Source: Pseudomonas fluorescens (lineage in GTDB: Bacteria > Pseudomonadota > Gammaproteobacteria > Pseudomonadales > Pseudomonadaceae). Taken from it: DNA of 64,000 nt. Position 1 is the first letter of the stretch. Each line of letters opens with the position of its first letter. Location: positions 1 to 64,000 of the forward strand of contig NZ_CABVHU010000025.1 in NCBI RefSeq assembly GCF_902497855.1, written 5' to 3'. Under the pieces are notes generated by a model. The model was given only the letters and a program-made list of their open reading frames with translations, did no database searches and was not told the DNA's origin. The translations under genes were made by a program, and so were the position numbers. Below, one piece after another: positions 43,530-52,475 of this stretch.

Positions 43530-44374
43530 CGCCGACCTCCACCCGGCTTGCCCAACTCGGCCCGCAGTTGTTCCTGGGCATCGGTGGCGGTGCTGAACAT
43601 CATCAGCGGCACCTGGCTGCGGCGCAGCAAGGTGGCGACGTCCTTGAGCCGACCGCCGAGAAAATCCCCCAGTGGCTGATGAACGCTGCGTTGCTCCACC
43701 GCCAGTTCCACTTGCAACTGGCCCTGGGTGATCAGCAGTCGGCCCTGTTTTGGCAGGTTCAACGCCAACGGGTCGTACACCTGCATGGCAATCACATCGT
43801 TATGCGCCGCCAGCTGGCGCATCAGCTGCAAGGTGCGCGGGCCGGCACCGGCAAAATCGCTGACGATGCAGATCAGGTGATCGTGACCGGCGACGGCCAG
43901 GCAATGTTGCAAGACCTTGTCGAGCTGGTCTTCGCCTTCGGCGATGCTGTCGATGCGCTGATCGTTGAACACCAGCCCGCCGACCCGGTCGCCGGCGTTG
44001 AACACCATCCATGCGGCCAGTGCGCCGAGTTCGGCGGCGATAGCGGATTTGAAGCTGCGTTGTGAACCAAAGAACATCGACATGCGCTGGTCCACCAGGA
44101 TCAACGCCGGTCTGTCGCGCTCCTCGGTAAAGGTACGGACCACCGGTTTGCCGGTGCGCAGCGAGGCGCGCCAATCCAGGTGCCGCAAATCGTCCCCCGG
44201 CTGATAGCGGCGCAGCTCATCGAAGTTCAAGCCACGGCCTCGCAACCGCGACGCATGGTTGCCGGCGAGGATGCTGCCTTGTGGCTGGCGGGCCAGGAAA
44301 CTCAAGTCACGGGCCTTGAACTCCAGGGCCATCAACTGCGCCAGAGAGACATAGACCAGACCGTCCAGGTTCAT
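43526..44374 (-). CDS. DUF58 domain protein (copy 2)
   Basis: A 282-residue protein with the DUF58 signature RLRGRGLNFDELRRYQPGDD followed by LRHLDWRASLRTGKPVVRTF and, further on, DQRMSMFFGSQRSFKSAIAA. It is a diverged paralogue of the protein at 14.0-15.0 kb, shorter at the N-terminus and without its extra C-terminal part. The start overlaps the stop of moxR copy 2 by four bases. Confidence 0.9.
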   Translation of the reverse strand: MNLDGLVYVSLAQLMALEFKARDLSFLARQPQGSILAGNHASRLRGRGLNFDELRRYQPGDDLRHLDWRASLRTGKPVVRTFTEERDRPALILVDQRMSMFFGSQRSFKSAIAAELGALAAWMVFNAGDRVGGLVFNDQRIDSIAEGEDQLDKVLQHCLAVAGHDHLICIVSDFAGAGPRTLQLMRQLAAHNDVIAMQVYDPLALNLPKQGRLLITQGQLQVELAVEQRSVHQPLGDFLGGRLKDVATLLRRSQVPLMMFSTATDAQEQLRAELGKPGGGRR

Positions 44375-45351
44375 GCCGGAATCGCGACGGTGTCGAGCAG
44401 ACGGTCAAGCACCTGATCGGCCGTGACGCCGTCGGCTACCGCGTCATAGCTCAGTTGCAGGCGATGGCGCAGCACCGGATGCACCACGGCGCGCACATTG
44501 TCCGGCGACACGAAGTCCTGCCCCTGCAACCAGGCGTCGGCCCGGGCGCAACGGTCCAGGCCAATGCCGCCGCGGGGGCTGGCGCCGAGGGCGATCCAGC
44601 GACCGAGGTCGGCGTCGTAATCGGCGGGATGGCGGGTGGCGTTGATCAGATCGATCAGGTAGCGGTCGATGGCCGGCGATACATGAACCGCGCTGACTTC
44701 CCGCCGTGCGGCGAAGATCACCTCCTGGGACAGCGCGAAACCCTGGACCGCAGCCGTCCTGGCGCCGAGGGCCTGTTCTTCGACACGCAGCAGGCGCAAC
44801 ACCTGGCTTTCGTTTTCCGCACTCGGGTAATCCAGCAGGACTTTCATCAGGAAGCGATCCATCTGCGCTTCCGGCAGCGGGTAAGTGCCTTCCTGTTCGA
44901 TGGGGTTCTGGGTCGCGACCACGATGAACAGTTCCGGTAGCGCATGGCTGTTGCCGGCCACGGTGATTTGCCGTTCTTCCATGGCTTCCAGCAGCGCGGC
45001 CTGGACCTTGGCCGGCGCACGGTTGATTTCATCCGCCAGAATCAGGTTGCCGAACAAGGGCCCCGGCTGGAACTGGATCTGGTTTTTGCCCTCGACCTGA
45101 TGCAGCACCTCGGCCCCGGTGATGTCCGAGGGCAGCAGGTCCGGGGTGAACTGGATGCGGCTCATCTTCGCGTCAAGATGCTTGGCCAGGGCCTTGACCG
45201 TGCGGGTCTTGGCCAGCCCGGGCAGGCTTTCCAGCAGTAAATGGCCGTTGGCCAACAGGCCGAGGAGGATCTGGCGGATAACCTGGTCCTGGCCGAGCAC
45301 GGCTTCGGCGATGCTGGCCTGCAGGGCGTCAAGGTCGTTGAGTGCGGTCAT
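44371..45351 (-). CDS. MoxR family AAA+ ATPase (copy 2)
   Basis: A 326-residue AAA+ ATPase. Walker A region LLLESLPGLAKTRTVKAL (E-S-L in place of the E-G-A of copy 1 at its first positions, but GLAKT kept), Walker B NLILADEINRAPAKVQAALL, sensor-region VVATQNPIEQEGTYPLPEAQ and lid GASPRGGIGLDRCARADAWL. It leads the second MoxR-DUF58-DUF4381-VWA-VWA/TPR-BatD set, with overlapping genes. This copy is continuous with a HAD hydrolase and an arylsulfatase, so its client is probably one of the exported proteins of the array; that is inference from context. Confidence 0.93.
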   Translation of the reverse strand: MTALNDLDALQASIAEAVLGQDQVIRQILLGLLANGHLLLESLPGLAKTRTVKALAKHLDAKMSRIQFTPDLLPSDITGAEVLHQVEGKNQIQFQPGPLFGNLILADEINRAPAKVQAALLEAMEERQITVAGNSHALPELFIVVATQNPIEQEGTYPLPEAQMDRFLMKVLLDYPSAENESQVLRLLRVEEQALGARTAAVQGFALSQEVIFAARREVSAVHVSPAIDRYLIDLINATRHPADYDADLGRWIALGASPRGGIGLDRCARADAWLQGQDFVSPDNVRAVVHPVLRHRLQLSYDAVADGVTADQVLDRLLDTVAIPA

Positions 45352-45410
45352 GGGATGCTCACTTCCTCAAGTTGAAGATCCGGCCCGAGGCCGCTCAGGT
45401 TCGCTCACAC

Positions 45411-46364
45411 CTAGAAAAACGCCAAGGTCAGGTTGACGCTGAAACCATTGCCCTCAGGCCGGTTTTTAGTGTCGAACTCCGGCACCCATCGGGCGCTGAC
45501 GCTGGCCTGGGCATCGGCGAACTTGCCGGCCCAGCCCACCACCGGACCGGCACCCACCGAGCGGCCGCGAAAGCCGTTGAGGGCGTCAGCGGTATCACCC
45601 TTGTCGTCGGTGACCTGCTGCACGTACCCGCCGACCAGTCCGGCGCTCCAGCCATTGCCGAAACCGTGGGTCCACAGCGCATCCAGGGTGAAGATGTTGC
45701 CATTGCGATAATCCGTGGCGTCGTTTTCGGTATAGAACTCCAGCCCGCTCGATAGCGTGAATTCGCCGCCCTTGCCGTCGAGGTGAGTGAACGCGACCGT
45801 CGGCATGAAGGTGTAGGTATTCTGGCCGGGGTTGGCCAGGCGGTCGTCGTTATAGGCGCCGGTCGGCACATAGATCGGCAGGGACAACGAGAGGTGGTTG
45901 AGCTCGTCGAAGTGGTAACCGGCGGCAATCGGCGCGACCAGCATGTCGGCGAACTGTGTGCCGCTGTCATCGGTGCCCAGGGTACGACCGCGCAGGCCGG
46001 TAATGCTGATGGTGACGTCGGTGTACTGCACTGGCACGCCGATGGCCGACGCATAGTTCCAGCGACCTTTGCCGGTGTCCCAGACATGGGTGAAGTTGGC
46101 CATGGTGTAGGAGACTTTCATGTCCAGGTCCGCACCGATCTCGCCGACAATCGGCACGCCCTTGCCGCCCTTGAGATCGCCGTCATACCAGATGCTGGTC
46201 AGGGACATCACCCAGCCCGGCTCCGGCGGCACGATGCCGGCGTTGGAAAACACCTGCTGCCCGGTGATCGGCCGGCCGACCCCGCCTTCGGCCGCGAGGA
46301 CCGCGGGGCTGGCGCCGAACACGCACAGGGCCAGTAAAGGACGCACAAAAACAGGCCTGACCAT
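45411..46364 (-). CDS. MetA-pathway/SphA-like outer membrane transport protein
   Basis: A 317-residue protein with a signal peptide (FVRPLLALCVFGASPAVLAA) followed by an outer-membrane beta-barrel pattern: alternating aromatic strands, SLTSIWYDGDLKGGKG, YTMANFTHVWDTGKGRWNYA, ending with the C-terminal phenylalanine (LTLAFF) typical of barrel insertion. Wording resembles proteins annotated as phenol-degradation MetA-pathway or SphA-type porins. It could carry the substrate used by the sulfatase/HAD enzymes; that is inference. It is 59 bases upstream of moxR copy 2. Confidence 0.82.
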   Translation of the reverse strand: MVRPVFVRPLLALCVFGASPAVLAAEGGVGRPITGQQVFSNAGIVPPEPGWVMSLTSIWYDGDLKGGKGVPIVGEIGADLDMKVSYTMANFTHVWDTGKGRWNYASAIGVPVQYTDVTISITGLRGRTLGTDDSGTQFADMLVAPIAAGYHFDELNHLSLSLPIYVPTGAYNDDRLANPGQNTYTFMPTVAFTHLDGKGGEFTLSSGLEFYTENDATDYRNGNIFTLDALWTHGFGNGWSAGLVGGYVQQVTDDKGDTADALNGFRGRSVGAGPVVGWAGKFADAQASVSARWVPEFDTKNRPEGNGFSVNLTLAFF

Positions 46365-46376
46365 GACCGACTCCGC

Positions 46377-46643
46377 TTACTGGGGTTGTGGGTTGACGGG
46401 TGTCAGCAGCGGCATTTTCCACTGGCCGCTGGCAAGTTCCGGCTTGGCAGGTACAAGCGCAAAACTGTGGGTGGCCTGCTGGAAATCCAGTTCGGCGTAG
46501 AGTTTGCCAATGGATTCATGGGCTGGCAGTTCGCCTTCCATGGCGATTGTGCCGATTCGGGTATCCAGGTCCCGTGCACCGACGCCGCAACTGACAAACA
46601 AGGTCATCAGGCTGAAGCCGGCTGCGCGAATTGCACCGTGCAT
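46377..46643 (-). CDS. Short exported protein resembling the N-terminus of DUF1254 proteins (possible remnant)
   Basis: An 88-residue protein with a signal peptide (GAIRAAGFSLMTLFVSCGVG). The mature part has the block PAHESIGKLYAELDFQQATH, which resembles the beginning of DUF1254/DUF1214 proteins (ES-x-x-LYDELDFQ-AxQ). Those proteins are several hundred residues long, while this one stops after about 60 further residues with a tail ending PVNPQPQ. There is no room downstream for the rest, so it may be a deletion remnant or an independent small protein. It lies 11 bases after the upstream porin gene on the same strand. Confidence 0.6.
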   Translation of the reverse strand: MHGAIRAAGFSLMTLFVSCGVGARDLDTRIGTIAMEGELPAHESIGKLYAELDFQQATHSFALVPAKPELASGQWKMPLLTPVNPQPQ

Positions 46644-46654
46644 ATAAAAAGTCC

Positions 46655-47446
46655 TTATTTGCCGAACGTCACATTGAGCCCGGCGAACAGGGTGAATTGC
46701 GGCAGGCCATCGCCCTTGCGCTCCACGGTCCACTGCGGTTCCACGAACGCGTTGAGAATGTTGCTGCCGGATTTCCACACCTTGCCGGCACCGAACCCGA
46801 GAGGGATGTAGCGGGTGTCGTTCTTCAGGTCGAACGTCCAGGTTGCGGTGGAACGCAGGTACCAGCCTTGGTCCAGGTTGTGAATGATGAAGGGCTGCAG
46901 GGTCGCCGATTCAACATGCTGGCGGTCGCTGTCGCCGGCAAAGGAACTCTGGTATTGCACCAGTGCACCGAGCAAACCCCGGGGCGATGAATCGATCGCC
47001 ACGGCGGCCAGGCCGGCCTGCCATTTGCCCGTACCGAGTTCGTCCTGGTCGGCGCTGGGCGCGGTGATCATCGGCCCGATACCCAACTGCACGCCCTCGG
47101 TCTTGAGCAGGAAGATATCGAACAGGTTCAGATCACCTTCACCGGTGCTGTAGCCGCCGCTGGGATCGGGGCGGGTGCTGATCGGCGCGGTGACGCGCAG
47201 CAATTGCGGGACGCCGATGAAATCGTTGGGCGCAATCGGCAATGTGCCGCGCACCAGCAGGTCATTGGTGTGGATATTGGAGTCGTAGTACCTGGGGGTG
47301 TAGTAGTCCTGCAGGTTCATCCCCGGCGCGAGGTTCAGCGGGTTGTTGCTTTTATTGGCGGTGTCGGCGTTGTCGGCGTGAGCGCAAAAGGCAGACGCCA
47401 GTGAAGCGGCCATCAACAGGGCGTTCGCTCCTGGATTTTTCGACAT
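46655..47446 (-). CDS. MetA-pathway-like outer membrane protein, second copy
   Basis: A 263-residue protein starting at 47446 (MSKNPGANALLMAASLASAF, cleavage near AHA), with a GGGGGA box 5 bases upstream; the longer frame to 47524 is not needed. The mature protein is a beta-barrel with blocks such as SNIHTNDLLVRGTLPIAPND, LRVTAPISTRPDPSGGYSTG, GEGDLNLFDIFLLKTEGVQL and the C-terminal LFAGLNVTFGK. It is the first gene of the minus-strand array and belongs to the same broad family as the gene at 45.4 kb. Confidence 0.82.
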   Translation of the reverse strand: MSKNPGANALLMAASLASAFCAHADNADTANKSNNPLNLAPGMNLQDYYTPRYYDSNIHTNDLLVRGTLPIAPNDFIGVPQLLRVTAPISTRPDPSGGYSTGEGDLNLFDIFLLKTEGVQLGIGPMITAPSADQDELGTGKWQAGLAAVAIDSSPRGLLGALVQYQSSFAGDSDRQHVESATLQPFIIHNLDQGWYLRSTATWTFDLKNDTRYIPLGFGAGKVWKSGSNILNAFVEPQWTVERKGDGLPQFTLFAGLNVTFGK

Positions 47447-47748
47447 GATTCCCCCGGTTCCTTGGTGGCTCAGATGACGACTCGGCAATTGGTGGCCTTT
47501 GACGCGTAGTCTTTTTCCAATCAAGCCTGTAGGACGCGTCTGTAAAACTTAGCAGCTAAACGGGGGTTATCCAGTTGCGGGGGTTTAAATCCTGAGTTTT
47601 GTGTACAAGATTCACCAAATATTGGTGTACTAAAAAGTTAATACGGATCAGAGGGTTGGGCGCTGAATAAATCCCACCCCATATATATGTACCGCACCTG
47701 ACCATTACCCCATCGACATGCTGCGCCCTACAGACAAGGAGAGACTGT
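47447..47748. promoter_or_regulatory. Divergent promoter region between porin array and bacteriocin locus
   Basis: About 300 AT-richer bases holding the divergent promoters. A perfect palindrome CACCAA-ATA-TTGGTG lies at 47613-47627, flanked by two copies of GTGTAC (47601-47606 and 47625-47630). This looks like an operator. An AAGGAGA box lies 7 bases before the bacteriocin start. I see no LexA-type CTGTATA...ACAG box, though S-type pyocins are usually activated through RecA and PrtN. Confidence 0.5.
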
Positions 47749-50283
47749 ATGGCACAACAAACACTCAACGATGGATCTACAGGAGATGTAGTCATCAGAT
47801 CCGGCCCGCCGGCTTCGGGTGGCGGTGGCGGTTCAGGGGGCGGCGGCTCTGGAGGTAACCGCGTAGGCGCGTCCGGGGCATTCAGCGGCCCCAGTCAAAG
47901 CACAATAGAGGCCAGGAGGCGGGTCAAACAAGAGTACCTGCGGGCCCAGGAACAACAGCGAATTGAGGCAGCGGCCGCCGAGGCACAAGCGCAGGAACAC
48001 GTCCGAGTGCAGGCGCGACAGCAAGTGCTCGAGTCATGGATGCAGCGTCATCACACCTTCAGGACTGCTGTCGACCAAAGCTTCGCAGCCAAAGCCTCGC
48101 AACTGACGTCATCGCTTCAGGACGAAATTTTGGCGGCTAAACGCACGCCCAACAACGATTCGACCGAACGCTGGCAGCTGTATCTCATCACCAAAGAGAA
48201 AAACGAAATTGACGGGCTGATCGCCCGTAAAACTTCAGAACTCAGCGCAAAGAACGCGTCTGCCCATGCGTTCGATGGTCACAATGCGCTCGTTCGTTCT
48301 GCGAGTGATTACCTGGCGCGCCTGGACCAGTTCGGCGAAGCACTCGGTACTGGTCATCAGATTTGGGAAAACGCCTACAACGCCGCCCATGAGGCGAATT
48401 TGTTGTCGGCACAAATCAATGCGCTGACCGAAAAATCCACTGCCTTGTCCAGGCATCATGCCGAACAGACTATTGTCTGGCGCGAAAGAGAAGCCGTCGT
48501 CGCGCAACGCGATGCGCACATTCGCTTCAAACAGCAGGCCGATGCAGATTCGCGCATAGAACGGGTCAGGCAGGCCAACACACTGACAGTACCTGTCACT
48601 GCGCTTGCCCATGGCGGGATGATCCTGTCCCAGGAAGCCGTACACGTTGCAAAAGAGGTTGCCGCAGCGCTGGAGAAAGCAGTTCAGGCGGCCGCCGATA
48701 CGCTCATCGATGTCCTGCGCATTGGAGCAAGGACAGGTCCGGTTTTCGTCACGGCGATGGTGTACTCACCCACCCTGGGCAATGGCGAGTTGACTCCGGA
48801 ACAACGCAGGCGCTTGTTCCACGCTGTCAGCGTGCCGGCTCAAGCATTGGGGCTTTACGACCGTCAAGAGCTGCAAACGATCGCTGACGCAGGCGGTCAG
48901 GCAGAGGTGGAGTCCCGGCTCAAACCCGTCGCCATACCGGAAGGTGCTGCGATCATCGCCGTCAGTGCCGGGGGCGACGTTGATTCTCGGGTTCCAGTCA
49001 TCAATGCGGTACTCGATCCCCTGTCCGGGCTCTACACGGCCGAGATCCCTGGAGCGCCGCCCCGGCACTTGCTGATCACGCCTGATGCGACGCTTCAGCC
49101 CGCCATGACGAACCCGTCTCGGTTGGCTGTTACACCGTCCGAGGTTCTGGACATCCCGTCAGGTGTCGATTTACGCATTCAGGACTGCATCGTTTGCGTA
49201 CCTGGCCTGCCGCCGACCTATCTGTCCTTCAGTTTGCCGCCGATGGGGGCAGGCGTCGTCACCGGCACCGGACATCCGGCAACGACTGGTTGGTGGAACT
49301 CGGCCCCACAGGCGCAGGGGGCAGCCATTCCCGCTCAGATCGGCGATCAGTTTCGAGGTCGGGAGTTCAAGTCGTTCGAGGCCTTCGACAAAGCCGTGTG
49401 GCAAACGCTCGGAGAGCATCGTCTGCTTGCCGCTGCATTCGATGAGGTGAACAAAAAACGCATCGAACAAGGCTTCGCACCCTACGCGCCGAAAAGCACG
49501 TGGGTCGGTGAACACCGTGAGTTCGAGTTGCGCTATCAGGAACGGTCGGAGTTCTGGTCTGATCCTTTCAACCTCGACAAAATCAGTATCAAGACACCGA
49601 ATAATGCCGAGGGCTGGCTCGGGATCGCACCTGCAGTGGTTCCTTGGCCTATCCCACCCGCCACTAGCTGGAAACCTTTGGTGCCGCCGGGCAGCGAACA
49701 CCTCGGGTCGACGACATCGCCCATCACGCCGACCTTGCCGGTGGTTAATCCCGGTAAACCGGCTATCCCGGTCCTACCGGAAAACGAGACGTTTCCGGCT
49801 GTTGACGAAGGGGAGATTGGTGCGAGAATTCCGGGGTATCCGGAGGATGAGGATTTTCCTTCGCCCGGCCTGGTTTTCGTTGGCCCGCCGGTTGAGCCGC
49901 TAGAGGTTGGGCCGTATAAAGAGATGAGTCGTCGGAGCTATAAGGATGGGATGGATATTGACCATATACCTTCACAAAAGGCATTGGAGATGTACATAAA
50001 ACAAGAGTTCCCTCATTTTGACGCTCATGAAATTTAAATTTTATTAAATAACGCCCCAGGTATTGCAATACCCACGGAAGTGCATCGTAAATTTAGCGAA
50101 ACGAACGGCTGGCTAAATACCCCTTCCAAAATAAAAAATGACGCACGCGATTTGCGAGCTGCAGTCAATGGGAATTTCGATGCCATCAAGGAAGGGCTCC
50201 TGCAGATGGGGTTTGAAGAGGCGGAGCTCGAAACCGCGCGCGAGGCATTACACAAACTTCATAATGACCAAGGGTGGTACTAA
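47749..50283 (+). pseudogene. S-pyocin/colicin-type bacteriocin gene, interrupted by an in-frame stop
   Basis: Reading one frame from the ATG at 47749 to the TAA at 50281-50283 gives 845 codons broken only by TAA at 50035-50037 (codon 763). Domain order: a Gly/Ser-rich disordered N-terminus (residues 1-50, GGGGGSGGGGSGG) as in colicin translocation arms; a long coiled coil (51-300); a pyocin_S-type translocation domain (about 325-500, ending IQDCIVCVPGLPPTYLSF); an E9-like DNase domain (about 501-622, IGDQFRGREFKSFEAFDKAV, GFAPYAPKSTWVG) whose HNH residues are lost (FELRYQERSEF where E9 has ELHHDKP); a proline-rich linker; and a C-terminal toxin domain (721-844) with DGMDIDHIPS, then KFSETNG after the stop. 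A TAATG overlap couples the end to the immunity gene. The 762-residue product lacks most of the killing domain. Confidence 0.85.
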
Positions 50284-50760
50284 TGAACGCAGCATCAATA
50301 TCGAACTGGATTAGCAAACTGGGTGAAAATTACGAAGATTTGATTGGTCAAGGTCTAATCCCAGGCAAAAAATTACAAGAGCTCTATCCTGGGCGCGACC
50401 TTCTGCATATCGACTTGGAGGCCGGGCTGAATCTATCATTTTGGGCTGAGACCAAGCAGTTGGAAGCATTTTTTTATAACTCTAGAAAAGGTAATGCCAG
50501 AAATTATCGTATACACAGGGGAACTTCCGCCTCCTTACTCTTCCAAAATGACTCAAGCCGGCGTCCATTCGATTTTCGGCCAACCAATGGAATCAAGAGG
50601 CCCGATCAAAATGCCGAAACCAATGGGGCAAACAGGCGGCTGGGAATCCTATCCCCTGGATCCGGTAATGTATCCGGGAAAAAAGGTAGTATTTCAATAT
50701 ACCGCCGCGATGGAAGTCAAAACCTTGGTGTTCACCTTGATTGATAAAGGTCATGATTAA
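50283..50760 (+). pseudogene. Bacteriocin immunity gene (DUF6392-like), frameshifted in a T7 tract
   Basis: The ATG at 50283 overlaps the toxin stop (TAATG). The frame reads MNAASISNWISKLGENYEDL and on to QLEAFF, then enters a T7 tract (50469-50475) and continues out of frame to 50744. Removing one T rejoins ...AFFITLEKVMPEIIVYTG and the frame to the TGA-type end at 50760, giving a 158-residue protein with SSKMTQAGVHSIFGQP and a C-terminus ending TLVFTLIDKGHD. This layout resembles small DUF6392 proteins encoded after pyocins in Pseudomonas; the family name is recalled. The slip could be a real mutation, phase variation or an assembly error at a homopolymer. Confidence 0.78.
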
Positions 50761-50795
50761 ATTTTGAGTATTGGATAAGCATCAATGAATAGCGC

Positions 50796-50824
50796 ACATC
50801 TGCTCATTAGGAATGAGCAGATGT
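50796..50824 (+). terminator. Intercistronic 13-bp stem-loop
   Basis: ACATCTGCTCATT-AGG-AATGAGCAGATGT is a perfect 13-bp stem with a 3-base loop between the immunity gene and the Im-pyocin fusion. There is no T run, so it may be an mRNA processing or stabilising hairpin rather than a terminator. It covers the region of the upstream alternative start at 50785, which favours the start at 50872. Confidence 0.7.
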
Positions 50825-50871
50825 CATCGCTTTCGGTCGACGCGCCCCATGAAAACAAGGAAGTACTGAAG

Positions 50872-52368
50872 ATGGAACTTAAAGCAACACTCAAGGAATA
50901 CACCGCATCGGAATTTCAGGCGCTGGTCAACAGGATCTGGGCCGTCGATTTACCCAAGCAGGACCATGACCGGCTGATCAATCATTTTGACCGGATCGTC
51001 GGTCATCCCCAAGGCGCAGACTTACTGTTTTATGCCGACGACAGTTTCACCAGGAACAGCGCGTATCTGGTCGTGGATAACGTCAGAAACTGGCATGAAC
51101 AACAAGGTCTTGCTGCGTTCCAGGACGAGGCTGTTTCCGCTCCGCGTCCATCGTTGCCGGCGAGCCCTCTCGACCGCAGCCTGGTGGAGGTGCAAAAAAT
51201 TGCCGCGGACGTGGCCGGTTCAGAACTGGCTGTAGAAACGGCATTCGGGATTTTTGAGCGGGGTATCCAGCATTGGCGCAGTCACCAGAGCTCGGCGTTG
51301 GCTATCCCTGAACAGGAGGCGCGCATACGTACCCTGGAGCTTGCCCAGCAAGAAACCTTGATAGCCGTCAGGAAGTTCGAATTCCATAAAATGCGCATTC
51401 AATTCGCCAAAAACAGTGCTCAGAGCGACCTGAAATATGCGCAGTCACAGCAAACGCAGTGGCAGGGCATCGCACACCAGATCAATGCCACGCACGACCG
51501 TTACCTTGCGCTATTGGCCACCATTGCTCAGCGGCATCGGGCGTTTCATGACCAGGCCGAAGCATTGTTAGTGCAGGCGCAGGAGCAATTGATTCGTTCT
51601 CGTACCCAGGCCGGCGTCGGGGCGGCGCAAACCGCGCATTTGATGCCTGCGTCAATGCTCGTTGCCAACAAACGCCCCGACATTCTGCTGGATCGCGCGC
51701 CATCGACGTTGCTGTTTTCTCAACAGGTTGACCTGCAAAAATCCATTCGTTCGGCAGTGGCAGAATTTACCTGGCGCAATACGTCAGGCGAGCTGAGTGA
51801 TGAAAACCAATGCGCCGGTGTATTGCAGTTCGAATTCTCCAGCCGCGCGGATACGAAGATTTTCGGCCTCAGCGTTCCCTTGTCCGAGTTGCAGCCGCTG
51901 GAGGGACAGGATTGGCAGGCGCTGGCGGCAGATGGGGGCGAGGTCGAGGTTTTTTTCAGAATGGGCACTGCTGTCGTACCCAGTAAACCCGGAACTATGT
52001 TCAAGGGCTTGCGCGAGATCAAGGTGCTGGAACAGGTTTACATTACGCCGTCGCCGCGAAATACGCCGAGCGCCCGGGTAAGGGTCAGAGTGGCGCAGTA
52101 TGTCGAGCAACTCAACGCTTACAGTTTCACCGCTGACGGCACCGCACCGATCACCGTTCGCTAGTCTGAGCCGGTCACTCTGGAAAGAAGTGTTCCCGCA
52201 GCACCGACGGCATCGAATAGCCTGGGCTTTGTTCAATCCTCGCCACTGCCTGCCCTTGAGCCCCTTACGGGCGAAGGAAAAGACCTGCGGATTGACGACT
52301 ATATCGTCGTGTTCCCTTTTGAATCACAGCTTGACCCGCTGTACGTGATGTTCACCAATCGCCGGTGA
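50872..52368 (+). pseudogene. Im9-like immunity domain fused to a pyocin_S translocation domain, interrupted by an amber codon
   Basis: The ATG at 50872 has AAGGAAG 8 bases upstream. One frame runs to TGA at 52366-52368 (498 residues) except for TAG at 52162-52164. Residues 1-87 match colicin DNase immunity proteins (MELKATLKEYTASEFQALVN, HPQGADLLFYADD); Asp50, Phe53 and Tyr54 line up with the Im9 binding residues D51, Y54, Y55. A coiled coil follows (about 100-280), then a pyocin_S-type domain (STLLFSQQVDLQKSIRSAVA). After the TAG the frame continues SEPVTLERSVPAAPTASNSL and ends DDYIVVFPFESQLDPLYVMF, which matches the end of pyocin_S domains. The TAG replaces what is likely a TGG Trp codon (VR-W-SEPV). 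No killing domain is present. Confidence 0.82.
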
Positions 52369-52475
52369 GCATTCGGTTTAACCGGTGGAGTACGAAGCGT
52401 TCGATCACGTCCATAGCCACTGCAAAGGTCCGGGCGTGATCGCGCTATCGTTCAACACCATTCAGGCTCAATGAG

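Noticed and set aside
50785..50871. Upstream start (MNSAHLLIRNEQ) for the Im-pyocin fusion
   Set aside because: It lies within a 13-bp stem-loop and has no RBS, while the ATG at 50872 has a good RBS and starts exactly at the Im9-like MELK.
52385..52474. A short GTG frame (29 codons, VEYEAFDHVHSHCKGPG...) after the Im-pyocin fusion
   Set aside because: No recognisable family, no clear RBS and too short; it may be a leftover from a lost downstream gene but I cannot support it.
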